Shown: piece by piece, positions 9,064-17,874 of the stretch
Numbering within the stretch: the stretch's first letter is position 1
Layout: every line of letters begins with the position of its first letter
Assembly (NCBI GenBank): GCA_021826315.1
Contig: JAKAZZ010000007.1
Location: forward strand, 1 to 64,000
Length of the DNA stretch: 64,000 nt
Direction of reading: 5' to 3'
Origin: Actinomycetes bacterium
GTDB lineage: Bacteria; Actinomycetota; Acidimicrobiia; Acidimicrobiales; Acidimicrobiaceae
Notes under the pieces: model-generated
What the model saw: only the letters and a program-made list of their open reading frames with translations
Database searches by the model: none
Told to the model about the DNA's origin: nothing
Program-made: the position numbers and the translations under genes

Positions 9064-10806
9064 TCACTTCTTTGGAGCTAAGGTCAGGCCAACGTTTTTT
9101 AAAGTGGCCGCATCGACTGGCTTTGGAGCATCAGTCATCGGATCTAGCCCGCTTTGGGTCTTTGGAAATGCGATTACCTCACGGATGTTGTCTTCACCGC
9201 TCATAATCGCAGCGATGCGATCGATTCCAAATGCGAATCCACCATGGGGAGGAGCGCCGAACTTAAAGGCATCAAGTAGAAATCCGAATCGACTTTGAGC
9301 CTCTTCATCGGTAACGCCGATGATTTGAAAGATCTTTGATTGGATATCGGGGCGATGGATTCTTATGCTTCCACTTCCGAGTTCCCAGCCATTTAGGACC
9401 AGGTCGTAGGATTGGCTTCGCACGCGCAACGGATCGGACTCGAGAAATTCAAAGTCATCGGCGTGAGGCATCGTGAAGGGGTGGTGAGCTGAGATTGGCT
9501 TACCGCTCTCGTCAAGCCCATCGAAAAGGGGAAAGTCGACGATCCAGGTAAATGCCAGTTGATCGTGGCTGACTAGCTCCTTGCCAAGCTCGAGTCGAAT
9601 TTGACCAAGAACAGTTGTTGCGACCTTCCATTCGTCAGCAACGACAAAGATCGTATCCCCAGCTTCCGCGCCTAGTCGTTCGATTAGGGATAATGTCGGA
9701 GCCTCTTCAAGGAATTTGGCAAGGGGTGATTCGAAGGCGAGTCGATCTTCCTCTTCGACCACCTTGAAGTAGGCGAGCCCCTTTGCCCCTAATGCCTTTG
9801 CACGATCAATGAGAGCATCGAGGCGACTTCGTGTGAATGACTCACGCACCGGAGCGAGAAGTGCTTTGATTGTAGGTGCCGAGAAGGCTCTTACGCCAAG
9901 GGGCGAAAGTATTTCGGTGACATCTATCAGTGGCGATTCAAAGCGAAGATCAGGCTTATCGACACCGTACTTGTCCATTGCGTCGAACCAAGTCATCCTT
10001 GGAATTTCATTGATTTGAACGTTGCGTGTAACTTCAACGATCTCGGCAATCGCACCTCCGATAAAGGCAAAGATGTCTTCTTGGGTCACGAAAGAAGCCT
10101 CTAGATCCAACTGCGTGAATTCGAACTGTCTATCTGCGCGAAGGTCCTCGTCTCTCATGCATCGTGCTATCTGATAATAGCGATCAAAGCCTCCGACCAT
10201 GAGTAGCTGTTTGGCGATCTGCGGACTTTGTGGTAGGACATAGAAGTTGCCGGGTTGCAGTCGCGACGGTACCAAGAATTCCCGAGCACCTTCCGGAGTT
10301 GGCGTCCAGAGCATTGGCGTCTCGACTTCGGTAAATCCCTGAGCTTCGAGCGAGCGTCGAATTGCGCTATTTACGAGAGCTCGATTCCTGAGATTGCGTT
10401 GCATCTTATCGCGTCGGATGTCTAAAAATCGATACCGAAGCCGCGTGATCTCTTCTACGTCGAGTCGATCGTCGATTGAGAAAGGTAGCGTTGCCGCACT
10501 CGAAAGGATCTCGATCTCGCCGTCGTGGATCTCGATCTCGCCGGTAGCAATCGTTTTGTTGATAGTTCCCTCGGGGCGATTCGCAACAGTTCCGGTAACT
10601 CTTACAACGAATTCAGAGCGTAGGTCATTTCGACGTGGTGTAACGATCTGTACGATTCCGGTGTGGTCCCTCAAATCTATGAAGGAAAGGTGTTCTCCGT
10701 GGTCACGAATTCGATCGATCCATCCACAGAGGGCAACTGCAGCTCCAATGTCTCCGCTACCTAACTCACCGCAGTAATTACTTCTTAACCCACGGGCCAG
10801 TGTCAT
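9064..10806 (-). CDS. aspS: Aspartyl-tRNA synthetase
   Basis: Class II aminoacyl-tRNA synthetase of 580 residues, the normal length for the bacterial-type enzyme, which charges tRNA-Asp. The N-terminal OB-fold anticodon-binding domain (about 1-110, with VALCGWIDRIRDHG) is followed by motif 2, CMRDEDLRADRQFEFTQLD, the bacterial GAD insertion in the middle, and motif 3 with GGFAFGIDRI near the C terminus (about 525-540). ATG start at 10806; only a weak purine stretch precedes it. It is the first gene of a minus-strand pair with rarA and is divergent from alaS across 244 bp. Whether it also charges tRNA-Asn cannot be decided from sequence alone here. Confidence 0.95.
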   Translation of the reverse strand: MTLARGLRSNYCGELGSGDIGAAVALCGWIDRIRDHGEHLSFIDLRDHTGIVQIVTPRRNDLRSEFVVRVTGTVANRPEGTINKTIATGEIEIHDGEIEILSSAATLPFSIDDRLDVEEITRLRYRFLDIRRDKMQRNLRNRALVNSAIRRSLEAQGFTEVETPMLWTPTPEGAREFLVPSRLQPGNFYVLPQSPQIAKQLLMVGGFDRYYQIARCMRDEDLRADRQFEFTQLDLEASFVTQEDIFAFIGGAIAEIVEVTRNVQINEIPRMTWFDAMDKYGVDKPDLRFESPLIDVTEILSPLGVRAFSAPTIKALLAPVRESFTRSRLDALIDRAKALGAKGLAYFKVVEEEDRLAFESPLAKFLEEAPTLSLIERLGAEAGDTIFVVADEWKVATTVLGQIRLELGKELVSHDQLAFTWIVDFPLFDGLDESGKPISAHHPFTMPHADDFEFLESDPLRVRSQSYDLVLNGWELGSGSIRIHRPDIQSKIFQIIGVTDEEAQSRFGFLLDAFKFGAPPHGGFAFGIDRIAAIMSGEDNIREVIAFPKTQSGLDPMTDAPKPVDAATLKNVGLTLAPKK

Positions 10807-11034
10807 CTTTTGTCCATCACTTTTTCGAGTAGTTTCTAACGCCTTCGATACGGCGTATTTTTAGTGAGATAATGCGCCTCGAAGTGCAAATTTCTTTAGA
10901 TAGCCTAACTTTAGCGGGGACGTTAACGATGCCTAACGGGAGCATTTGCATCAAATTTATGACACATAGGTTGAAGCACCGAATAACGAAGCGCGATGGT
11001 TAAACCTTTACTATTGGGCTCTCACTTGACGTGC

Positions 11035-11040
11035 TAGGAT
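11035..11040 (+). promoter_or_regulatory. Probable -10 element of a leaderless alaS promoter
   Basis: TAGGAT ends 10 bases before the alaS ATG at 11051, and no Shine-Dalgarno sequence lies between. This would put the transcript start at or very near the start codon. TTGAC at 11026 is too close to serve as the -35 box for this hexamer. Leaderless starts are common in actinobacteria; this assignment is inference from spacing. Confidence 0.4.
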
Positions 11041-11050
11041 TTGTTGCATA

Positions 11051-13621
11051 ATGGACGCAAATACCCTTCGTAAAGCCTTTACAGACTTCTTTGAGTCACG
11101 AGGTCATACCCTCGTGCCATCTGCTTCGCTTATTCCTCACGATCCGACTGTGCTCTTTACAGTGGCAGGCATGGTTCCCTTTAAGCCCTACTTCTTAGGG
11201 CAAGAGCAGCCGCCATTTTCTCGTGCAACGACGATTCAGAAGTGCATGAGAGCAGGTGGTAAGCATAATGACCTCGATCAGATCGGTCGAACCGCACGCC
11301 ATCTCACCTTCTTTGAGATGATGGGTAATTTCAGCTTCGGTGACTACTTCAAAGAAGACGCCATCCCCTTCGCGTGGGAACTCATAACAGAGGTTCTTGG
11401 ATTGGATAAGGACCGCCTTTGGGTGACTGTTCACCTCTCTGATGACGAAGCTGAGGCGATTTGGCGCGACAAGATTGGGGTCGATCCATCACGTATCCAA
11501 AGGCTGGATGAAGATAACTGGTGGCAAATGGCTGATACCGGACCATGCGGCCCTTGCTCTGAGATCTATTTTGACAAAGGTGAGGAGTACGGTGCCGATG
11601 GAGGTCCAGCATTCGGTTCCGACGAGCGTTTCTTGGAGATCTGGAACTTGGTCTTCATGCAATACGATCGTGGAGAAGACGGAACTCTAAACCCACTTCC
11701 AAAGCCCTGCATTGATACCGGCGCAGGCCTCGAGAGAATCCTTCCGGTTCTTCAAGGCAAAGGGTCTGTATATGAAACAGACCTCCTTTGGCCAATTTTG
11801 ACTCGTGCAGCTGAAATTACTGGTGTTACCTATGGCGAAGACGAAGAGCGAGATGTATCACTTCGTATTATGGCAGATCACGCTCGTTCGATGACCTTCC
11901 TTGTTGGTGATGGAGTCATACCTTCAAATGAAGGCAGGGGCTACGTCCTGCGGCGAATCATTCGACGAGCGGCACTTAGGGCTTGGCGAATTCGTGAAGT
12001 TGAATCGGTCTTGATCCAGTTGGTGAATGTTGTCATCGACAATATGGGCGAAGCCTACCCAGAGATAGTCGCAGCCAAAGACTTTATTACGAAGGTGATC
12101 GATCGTGAGGAGCAGAACTTCGCCCGTACTTTACGCGCTGGTTCGACTCAATTAGACCTAGAGATGGAGAAGGGCTCGATCTCGGGTTCGGCGGCCTTTA
12201 GATTGCACGATACCTTTGGATTTCCGATCGAACTGACCATGGAGATTGCCGGCGATCGGAAGGTGGCGGTTGACATTGATGCATTCAATGCAGAGATGGC
12301 CTCGCAGCGTGAACGAGCACGCACCGATCGCAAGGGGAAGGTGCATGACAGTGAGGTCTCCGAGAGATATCGAGAGGTGCTCGAGACATTCGGAACAACG
12401 GTGTTTACTGGATATGCAAATACCTCTGGTCAAGGTCGAGTCGTTGGGATTGTCGACAACGGCAAATTTACAGACGTCTTTACCGATTCAACCTGCTTCT
12501 ATGCCGAACAAGGTGGTCAGGTGGGCGACAATGGATCGATCTCAACGGACTCCGGCAGCGCGCAGGTAATTGACACAATCTTTGTCTTGCCATCCTTGAT
12601 CTGTCACCGCGTTGAAAAGTTAGATGGAGAGTTTCGACTTGGGCAGGTAGCTTCCCTCGACGTCGATGAGGCTCGAAGAGAAAAGATCCGCAAGAACCAT
12701 ACAGCGACCCACCTTTTGCACGCGGTATTGCGTGAGACACTTGGAGATCAGGTAAAACAACAGGGTTCACTTGTTGCTCCCGATCGTTTGCGGTTCGACT
12801 TCTTCCATTGGGGTCCAATGTCGTCTTCGGAGATTGCAAGCGTTGAAAGGACTATAAACGAAGCTATAGCTGAGGGATCCAAGGTCTCGACTGAAGTTAC
12901 CTCCAAGGCAAATGCAATGGAGATGGGGGCGATCGCCTTCTTTGGAGACAAGTATGGCGATGAAGTGCGCGTGGTTCGTGCAGGCTCAAAGTCATTGGAG
13001 TTCTGTGGAGGGACTCACGTCTCCGACATAGCTTCGATTGGTCTTTTCGTAATAGTCTCCGAAGCCTCGATAGGCTCCAATACCCGTCGCATTGAAGCAC
13101 TGACCTCAGTTGCCGCTTATGAGTATTTGAGGGGTCGATCTGAAGTTCTAGACACTGTTATTGAAGCGCTTTCGGCTACCGATGCAGATGTAACTAAGAA
13201 GGTTGAGGCATTGAAGGTTAAAGAGAGGGAGCTATCGGTGCAGATAGCAGCTCGCAACTCCGAGCGTATCGCTGATATAGCTCGCCAGATTGAGCAAGCT
13301 GAGAATTCGTCTACGGTCATTTGGAGTGGTAGCGGCCTTACCAGCGATTTCTTGAAGGAGCTTTACGGCAACCTTATGTCCACTGGGAGATTTGATTTTG
13401 TAGCTCTATTTGCGACTACGCCCGACGAAAAGGTGGCGATCGTAGCAGGCAGAGGTAGTGAATTCAACCATGATGTGTCGGAGTTGATAGGCGACGTAGC
13501 TCGCACACTAGGCGGTGGGGTCGGTCGTAACGCAGACTTTATTCAAAGCGGTGGAAAATTTGTTGACAAGATTGATGAAGCCATTTCGATGTTGCGCGCC
13601 AAAATCGCAAATTTATCGTAG
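11051..13621 (+). CDS. alaS: Alanyl-tRNA synthetase
   Basis: Full-length class II alanyl-tRNA synthetase (856 residues; family about 860-880). The N-terminal catalytic domain starts MDANTLRKAFTDFFESRGH and contains the conserved GVIPSNEGRGYVLRRIIRR. The editing (SAD) domain carries HTATHLLH at about residue 552 and CGGTHV at about 651, which together provide the zinc/editing-site His and Cys residues. The C-terminal part has the coiled coil and the DHHA1-type domain with GGGVGRNADF. It heads the plus-strand run alaS-ruvX-mltG-aroE, an order typical of actinobacteria. Confidence 0.97.
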   Translation: MDANTLRKAFTDFFESRGHTLVPSASLIPHDPTVLFTVAGMVPFKPYFLGQEQPPFSRATTIQKCMRAGGKHNDLDQIGRTARHLTFFEMMGNFSFGDYFKEDAIPFAWELITEVLGLDKDRLWVTVHLSDDEAEAIWRDKIGVDPSRIQRLDEDNWWQMADTGPCGPCSEIYFDKGEEYGADGGPAFGSDERFLEIWNLVFMQYDRGEDGTLNPLPKPCIDTGAGLERILPVLQGKGSVYETDLLWPILTRAAEITGVTYGEDEERDVSLRIMADHARSMTFLVGDGVIPSNEGRGYVLRRIIRRAALRAWRIREVESVLIQLVNVVIDNMGEAYPEIVAAKDFITKVIDREEQNFARTLRAGSTQLDLEMEKGSISGSAAFRLHDTFGFPIELTMEIAGDRKVAVDIDAFNAEMASQRERARTDRKGKVHDSEVSERYREVLETFGTTVFTGYANTSGQGRVVGIVDNGKFTDVFTDSTCFYAEQGGQVGDNGSISTDSGSAQVIDTIFVLPSLICHRVEKLDGEFRLGQVASLDVDEARREKIRKNHTATHLLHAVLRETLGDQVKQQGSLVAPDRLRFDFFHWGPMSSSEIASVERTINEAIAEGSKVSTEVTSKANAMEMGAIAFFGDKYGDEVRVVRAGSKSLEFCGGTHVSDIASIGLFVIVSEASIGSNTRRIEALTSVAAYEYLRGRSEVLDTVIEALSATDADVTKKVEALKVKERELSVQIAARNSERIADIARQIEQAENSSTVIWSGSGLTSDFLKELYGNLMSTGRFDFVALFATTPDEKVAIVAGRGSEFNHDVSELIGDVARTLGGGVGRNADFIQSGGKFVDKIDEAISMLRAKIANLS

Positions 13622-13638
13622 GGCTGGGTGACTTAGGC

Positions 13639-14055
13639 TTGGCACGAATAATTGCGCTTGATATCGGAGAGAAGCGAGTAGGTGTTGCTTATTGCTCGAC
13701 CGTTGCCATGGTCGCAATCCCGGTTGATGCTTTTGTGGTGAACAAATCACTGATCGATGAGCTCGATCGCCTACTTGTACATGTGAGTGAGTATTCCCCG
13801 GACATTTTTGTCGTCGGTGATCCGATCGATCTGTCTGGGCGTGCTTCGATTGCTTCGGAAAAAGTCCATGCGATAGCTGACCAGCTCTCAAAGAAGAGCG
13901 GTGTCGAGGTGAAGTTTGTGGACGAGCGCTTAACGTCGCGAACAGCGTCAAATAGAGCAAGGGCAAGTGGACAGAGATTAAATCGTGCCTCTGGAGCATT
14001 AGATTCGATCGCTGCGGGGCTGATATTAGAAGGTTACCTAGATACTATCTCGTAA
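13639..14055 (+). CDS. ruvX: RuvX/YqgF family RNase H-fold nuclease
   Basis: 138-residue member of the YqgF/RuvX family, implicated in 16S rRNA 5'-end maturation and described as a putative Holliday-junction resolvase. The RNase H-like fold is shown by ALDIGEKRVGVAYC at the N terminus (catalytic Asp), VVGDPIDLSG in the middle and FVDERLTSRTA, followed by ALDSIAAGLILEGYL with the last Asp. The TTG start at 13639 is chosen because the family begins a few residues before the first catalytic Asp. It sits 17 bp after alaS and 39 bp before mltG, so co-transcription is likely. Confidence 0.9.
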   Translation: MARIIALDIGEKRVGVAYCSTVAMVAIPVDAFVVNKSLIDELDRLLVHVSEYSPDIFVVGDPIDLSGRASIASEKVHAIADQLSKKSGVEVKFVDERLTSRTASNRARASGQRLNRASGALDSIAAGLILEGYLDTIS

Positions 14056-14094
14056 GATATTTATGGTTTGGTATAAGTACTTTGGTGGGAAATC

Positions 14095-15156
14095 TTGAGT
14101 GACGTTCAGTTGGGTGGCGATGAGGCCCATACAAAAAGGGGAATTCGTCCGTTACGAGTCGTGCTTCTCACGATATTGGTACTTGTTCTAATAGCCGCTG
14201 GGGTCGTATTCTTTTACTACCAAAAGTATCAAAGCGCCATCTCGGGCTCTCCGTCGGGCACTCCGATTACGTTGACGGTAGCAAATGGTGACAGTTATGC
14301 GAACCTCGGTAACCAATTGGTTGCTAAGGGGATTACTCCGTCTACGACGTACTTCTTGTTGTATCTTAAGCTGAACCCCCCACCGGTATTGCTTCCGGGG
14401 CTCTACTCGATGCACACGAACGAGTCACTAAAGGATGTCTTTGCAACGTTGAAGAAGGGTCCTAATGAATTTAAGGTCACTGTTATACCGGGGATGACCT
14501 TGGCTCAAATAGCTACTGTCGTAGGAAAAGTTCCAGGTCACAGTAGTCCGAAGTTCCTCGCTGCGTTAAAAGCTGGAGGTTACTCTAGCCCATTTATCAC
14601 GTCTTCTACTCCGTCCCTAGAGGGACTACTTGCTCCGCAAACTTATTTTGTTCTTCCCGATGAGAGCGACAGGGCAGTGATACAAGAGATGATCTCCCAG
14701 ACGACTTCGAATGCACAAAGTGTCGGATTAGCTCCAAGTACGACGTTTAGCGGGCTAAATGCTTATCAGATTTTGACGATCGCGTCGCTAATCCAACGCG
14801 AAGCGCTCCTCTATAGCGACTATCCGAAGGTTGCTAGGGTGATCTATAACCGGCTCTCGGTTCCGATGAATTTGCAATTCGATTCGACAGTCCTTTATGG
14901 CTTGGGACTTACGTCAGGTTCACCTACGTTGAACCAGCTAAAGATTTCAACACCTTACAACACCTATTTGAATGCGGGCCTTCCGCCGACTCCAATTAGT
15001 GCACCGAGTCCTGAGGCGATTAAAGCGGCGTTGAATCCGGCCTCGGGGCCTTGGCTCTACTTTGTAACGATCCAATCCAACGGTCTCGAGGCTTTTTCTA
15101 CTACGTACGCCGAGCAATTAGCAAACGAGCAGCTAGCTGCCGAGAGAGGTCTTTGA
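14095..15156 (+). CDS. mltG: Endolytic peptidoglycan transglycosylase MltG
   Basis: YceG-like membrane-anchored lytic transglycosylase (353 residues) that cuts nascent glycan strands and so terminates peptidoglycan chain growth. A short cytoplasmic N terminus precedes one membrane segment (about 22-41, VVLLTILVLVLIAAGVVFF). The catalytic region IASLIQREALLYSDYPKVA contains the conserved Glu, followed by VIYNRL and the LQFDSTVLYGLG motif, and the C terminus shows the usual YNTYLNAGLPPTPI. The TTG start is preceded by GGTGGGA at 14084-14090. Its TGA overlaps the ATG of aroE (TGATG). Confidence 0.93.
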   Translation: MSDVQLGGDEAHTKRGIRPLRVVLLTILVLVLIAAGVVFFYYQKYQSAISGSPSGTPITLTVANGDSYANLGNQLVAKGITPSTTYFLLYLKLNPPPVLLPGLYSMHTNESLKDVFATLKKGPNEFKVTVIPGMTLAQIATVVGKVPGHSSPKFLAALKAGGYSSPFITSSTPSLEGLLAPQTYFVLPDESDRAVIQEMISQTTSNAQSVGLAPSTTFSGLNAYQILTIASLIQREALLYSDYPKVARVIYNRLSVPMNLQFDSTVLYGLGLTSGSPTLNQLKISTPYNTYLNAGLPPTPISAPSPEAIKAALNPASGPWLYFVTIQSNGLEAFSTTYAEQLANEQLAAERGL

Positions 15157-16037
15157 TGAGTAGTTTTGAAGCTGAACCGAGGATGGCCTCCTGGGCCTGG
15201 CCTACAAGTGGAACTAAGGTGCTTGCAATTCTGGGTGATCCAGTTGAGCATTCCCTATCACCTGTAATTCATAACTCCGGCTTTAGGCGCCTCGGCCTTG
15301 ACTGCGTCTATGTCGCTCTTCGGGTGCCAGAAGGCGAGATAGGAAAGGCGGTAGAGGCACTTCGATTCTTTGGCGTGATCGGGTTTTCGGTCACCATGCC
15401 CCATAAAGAGTCGATTATCCCCTACCTCGACGAGGTGACTGATAGAGCTAAGAGGTTGCAGAGCGTTAACTTTGTATATCGCCAAGACGACCGATTCATT
15501 GGAGATTCGACCGATGGGCAGGCACTCGTCGAGGCCCTCCGTGATGAATTCGATCTATCTGTTCATGGTAGGAGCGTTGCAGTCCTAGGTAGCGGAGGAG
15601 CAGGTAGGGCAATTTCTTTAGCGTTGGCTGACAGTGGGGCGAAAGAGGTATACGTAATTTCACGAAACCTCTCAACTGCGTCGGCCGCTGCAGAGCTAGC
15701 CGGGTCAGTGGGTTACGTCGGAGTCAATGAAGACCTAGAGCGTGTGTCAGTTATAGTAAATACAACCCCAATTGGCATGGCTGGAACTAATCTCGCGGGC
15801 TTGACTCCTATAAGGGGAGATCAGCTTAGAGACGGTCAATGGGTTTATGACATCGTCTATCACCCTCACGTAACACCGTTGGTCGAAGTTGCTCGGAGTC
15901 GCGGCATTCCCGCTTCGAGTGGAGTTTCAATGCTCGTTCGACTATCGACAATCGCATTTGAAAAGTGGACTGGGGTCGAAGCGCCTATCGAAGAGATCCG
16001 TTCGGCGGTCAGGGCGGAGACTTTAAGGCGAGGATAG
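15156..16037 (+). CDS. aroE: Shikimate dehydrogenase
   Basis: Reduces 3-dehydroshikimate to shikimate with NADPH in the aromatic amino-acid pathway. A longer reading frame begins at 15051 inside mltG, but the ATG at 15156 is the better start: it overlaps the mltG stop (TGATG), has AGAGAGG seven bases upstream and gives 293 residues, close to the usual length. Substrate-side motifs are GDPVEHSLSPVIHN and VTMPHKE with the catalytic Lys, then DSTDG with the catalytic Asp. The dinucleotide-binding loop is VLGSGGAGRA. The Ser in DSTDG replaces the more common Asn of NTDG, while the key Asp is kept. Confidence 0.94.
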   Translation: MSSFEAEPRMASWAWPTSGTKVLAILGDPVEHSLSPVIHNSGFRRLGLDCVYVALRVPEGEIGKAVEALRFFGVIGFSVTMPHKESIIPYLDEVTDRAKRLQSVNFVYRQDDRFIGDSTDGQALVEALRDEFDLSVHGRSVAVLGSGGAGRAISLALADSGAKEVYVISRNLSTASAAAELAGSVGYVGVNEDLERVSVIVNTTPIGMAGTNLAGLTPIRGDQLRDGQWVYDIVYHPHVTPLVEVARSRGIPASSGVSMLVRLSTIAFEKWTGVEAPIEEIRSAVRAETLRRG

Positions 16038-16076
16038 CTATTTGTGACAAAATAGTGTTGAAGTTTTTGCTCATCG

Positions 16077-17846
16077 TTGACGAAATTCAATGTGATGAGT
16101 CTTCCAGTTCCGCCGACAACAAGTGGTGAAAGGTCCCTGCCGGGGAGACATATGCCCGGTGGCGGTGGGATTTTAAGCCCTCTTGCGCGATTTTTGCTTC
16201 AAGAGAGGGTCGTAGACGAAGATTCTTTGCGACGAGCGACAGAGGAACAACGGCGACGAAACCTCCCTCTGACGAGGATCTTGATAGAAAACAAGGTCGT
16301 TGATGAAGTCGTACTGGGAAAGATACTTGCTACTCGACTTGGACTTGAATTTGTTGAACTAGCAAAGCTTCCTGTTGATCCTGGCGCAGCCTCGTTGATT
16401 TCGAGGAACTTAGCTGTGAAGCACGAGATGATTCCGATTGGGCACAGGGAAAATCGAATCGTGGTTGCTGCGGCGGATCCCAATAACGTCTCCGGTATCG
16501 ATGACTTTCGCGCATATCTCCGAAAAGAGATAATCGTTGTAGTTGCTTCGCGTACTGCAATACTTTCAACCATCGATCGCCTAATAGGACTTGGCAGTGA
16601 ATCGGTTGAAGCAAATGCACTCGCGGCCTCTGAGATCGCAGATAGCGCTAATGACCCTACTGCCAATCTCAAAGAGATAGCAGATGAAGGTCCAATTGTA
16701 AAGTTGGTAAATGCCACTATTGCACAAGCAGTGAACGATCGTGCTTCGGACATTCACATCGAACCTCAGTCTGATGGGGTTCGTCTAAGACATCGCATCG
16801 ACGGAGTTTTACACGAAGTCTCTAATCTGCCAAAGAACCTTCAATCGGGTGTGATCTCTCGCATTAAGATTATGGCCGACCTAAATATTGCAGAGCGACG
16901 CGTCCCTCAGGACGGACGCATATCTGGCGTCATTGGAGGTCGTTCTATCGACCTTCGCGTTGCTACTCTTCCAACCAACTACGGCGAAAAGGTCGTACTT
17001 CGAGTGCTCGAGACCTCCACTGCTATGCGAGACCTTGCTGACCTTGGCTTTTTGCCTAAATCCCTTGAGTCCTATAGCAAGAACTTCAAAAAGCCTTACG
17101 GTACGATTTTGGTAACTGGTCCTACCGGATCGGGTAAATCGACGACCCTTTACGCGACTTTGAATGTGTTGAATTCAAAGGAAAAAAATGTCATTACAGT
17201 AGAAGATCCGGTCGAGTATCGGATCGCTGGCATCAACCAAGTTCAGGTAAATTCAAAGGCTGGCCTTTCGTTTGCGTCGGTCCTACGGTCGATCCTACGA
17301 AGCGATCCTGACATCGTAATGGTTGGTGAAATTCGAGATCGAGAGACAGCGGTCATTGCGACCGAGTTAGCTTTAACTGGACACCTGGTCCTATCAACCA
17401 TCCACACCAACGACGCGGCGTCTACTCCAGCAAGGCTCATTGAGATGGGAGTGGAACCGTATTTGGTATCGAGCGCACTCGACTGCATTGTTGCGCAACG
17501 CCTAGCTAGAAAGTTGTGTGACAACTGTAAGGTCGCTTATAACCCAACGAGTGAAGAGTTAAAGGCGTTGAATTTAGATCGGTATGAGATCGCCACTCCA
17601 TCTCAGCTATACCGTCCAGAGGGTTGTGCAATTTGCTCAGGGACTGGATACCGCGGGCGTTTCGCAATCCACGAGGTTATGACGATAAGCGACGAAATCG
17701 AGCGACTTATAGCGAGTAACGGAAACAGTCATGAATTGAGAGATCTCGCGATTGCCCAAGGGATGATCCCAATGCGCGCCGCTGGACTGCAACAAGTTGC
17801 GTCGGGCGTAACGACAGTCGAAGAGATCTTCCGCGTAATCGCCTAA
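16077..17846 (+). CDS. pilB: Type IV pilus assembly ATPase PilB (GspE family)
   Basis: Hexameric secretion ATPase that drives pilus extension. The MshEN/GspE N-terminal domain (about 40-180, with LLQERVVDEDSL and FVELAKLPVDP) precedes the catalytic domain with Walker A GPTGSGKST at about 347, the Asp box VGEIRDRET, the His box LSTIHTNDA, and two zinc-binding CxxC pairs (CDNC about 481, CAIC about 517). Length 589 is normal. The TTG at 16077 and an ATG at 16095 are both possible starts; neither has a strong ribosome-binding site. It is followed by pilT and pilC, forming a pilus motor cassette; no pilins or assembly proteins PilM-Q are in the window. Confidence 0.93.
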   Translation: MTKFNVMSLPVPPTTSGERSLPGRHMPGGGGILSPLARFLLQERVVDEDSLRRATEEQRRRNLPLTRILIENKVVDEVVLGKILATRLGLEFVELAKLPVDPGAASLISRNLAVKHEMIPIGHRENRIVVAAADPNNVSGIDDFRAYLRKEIIVVVASRTAILSTIDRLIGLGSESVEANALAASEIADSANDPTANLKEIADEGPIVKLVNATIAQAVNDRASDIHIEPQSDGVRLRHRIDGVLHEVSNLPKNLQSGVISRIKIMADLNIAERRVPQDGRISGVIGGRSIDLRVATLPTNYGEKVVLRVLETSTAMRDLADLGFLPKSLESYSKNFKKPYGTILVTGPTGSGKSTTLYATLNVLNSKEKNVITVEDPVEYRIAGINQVQVNSKAGLSFASVLRSILRSDPDIVMVGEIRDRETAVIATELALTGHLVLSTIHTNDAASTPARLIEMGVEPYLVSSALDCIVAQRLARKLCDNCKVAYNPTSEELKALNLDRYEIATPSQLYRPEGCAICSGTGYRGRFAIHEVMTISDEIERLIASNGNSHELRDLAIAQGMIPMRAAGLQQVASGVTTVEEIFRVIA

Positions 17847-17874
17847 TCGAGAGAGGTTATGGGATAAGAGGCTA

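Noticed and set aside
15051-15155. Longer aroE start inside mltG
   Set aside because: It would add 35 untypical residues; the ATG at 15156 has a ribosome-binding site and the usual TGATG overlap.
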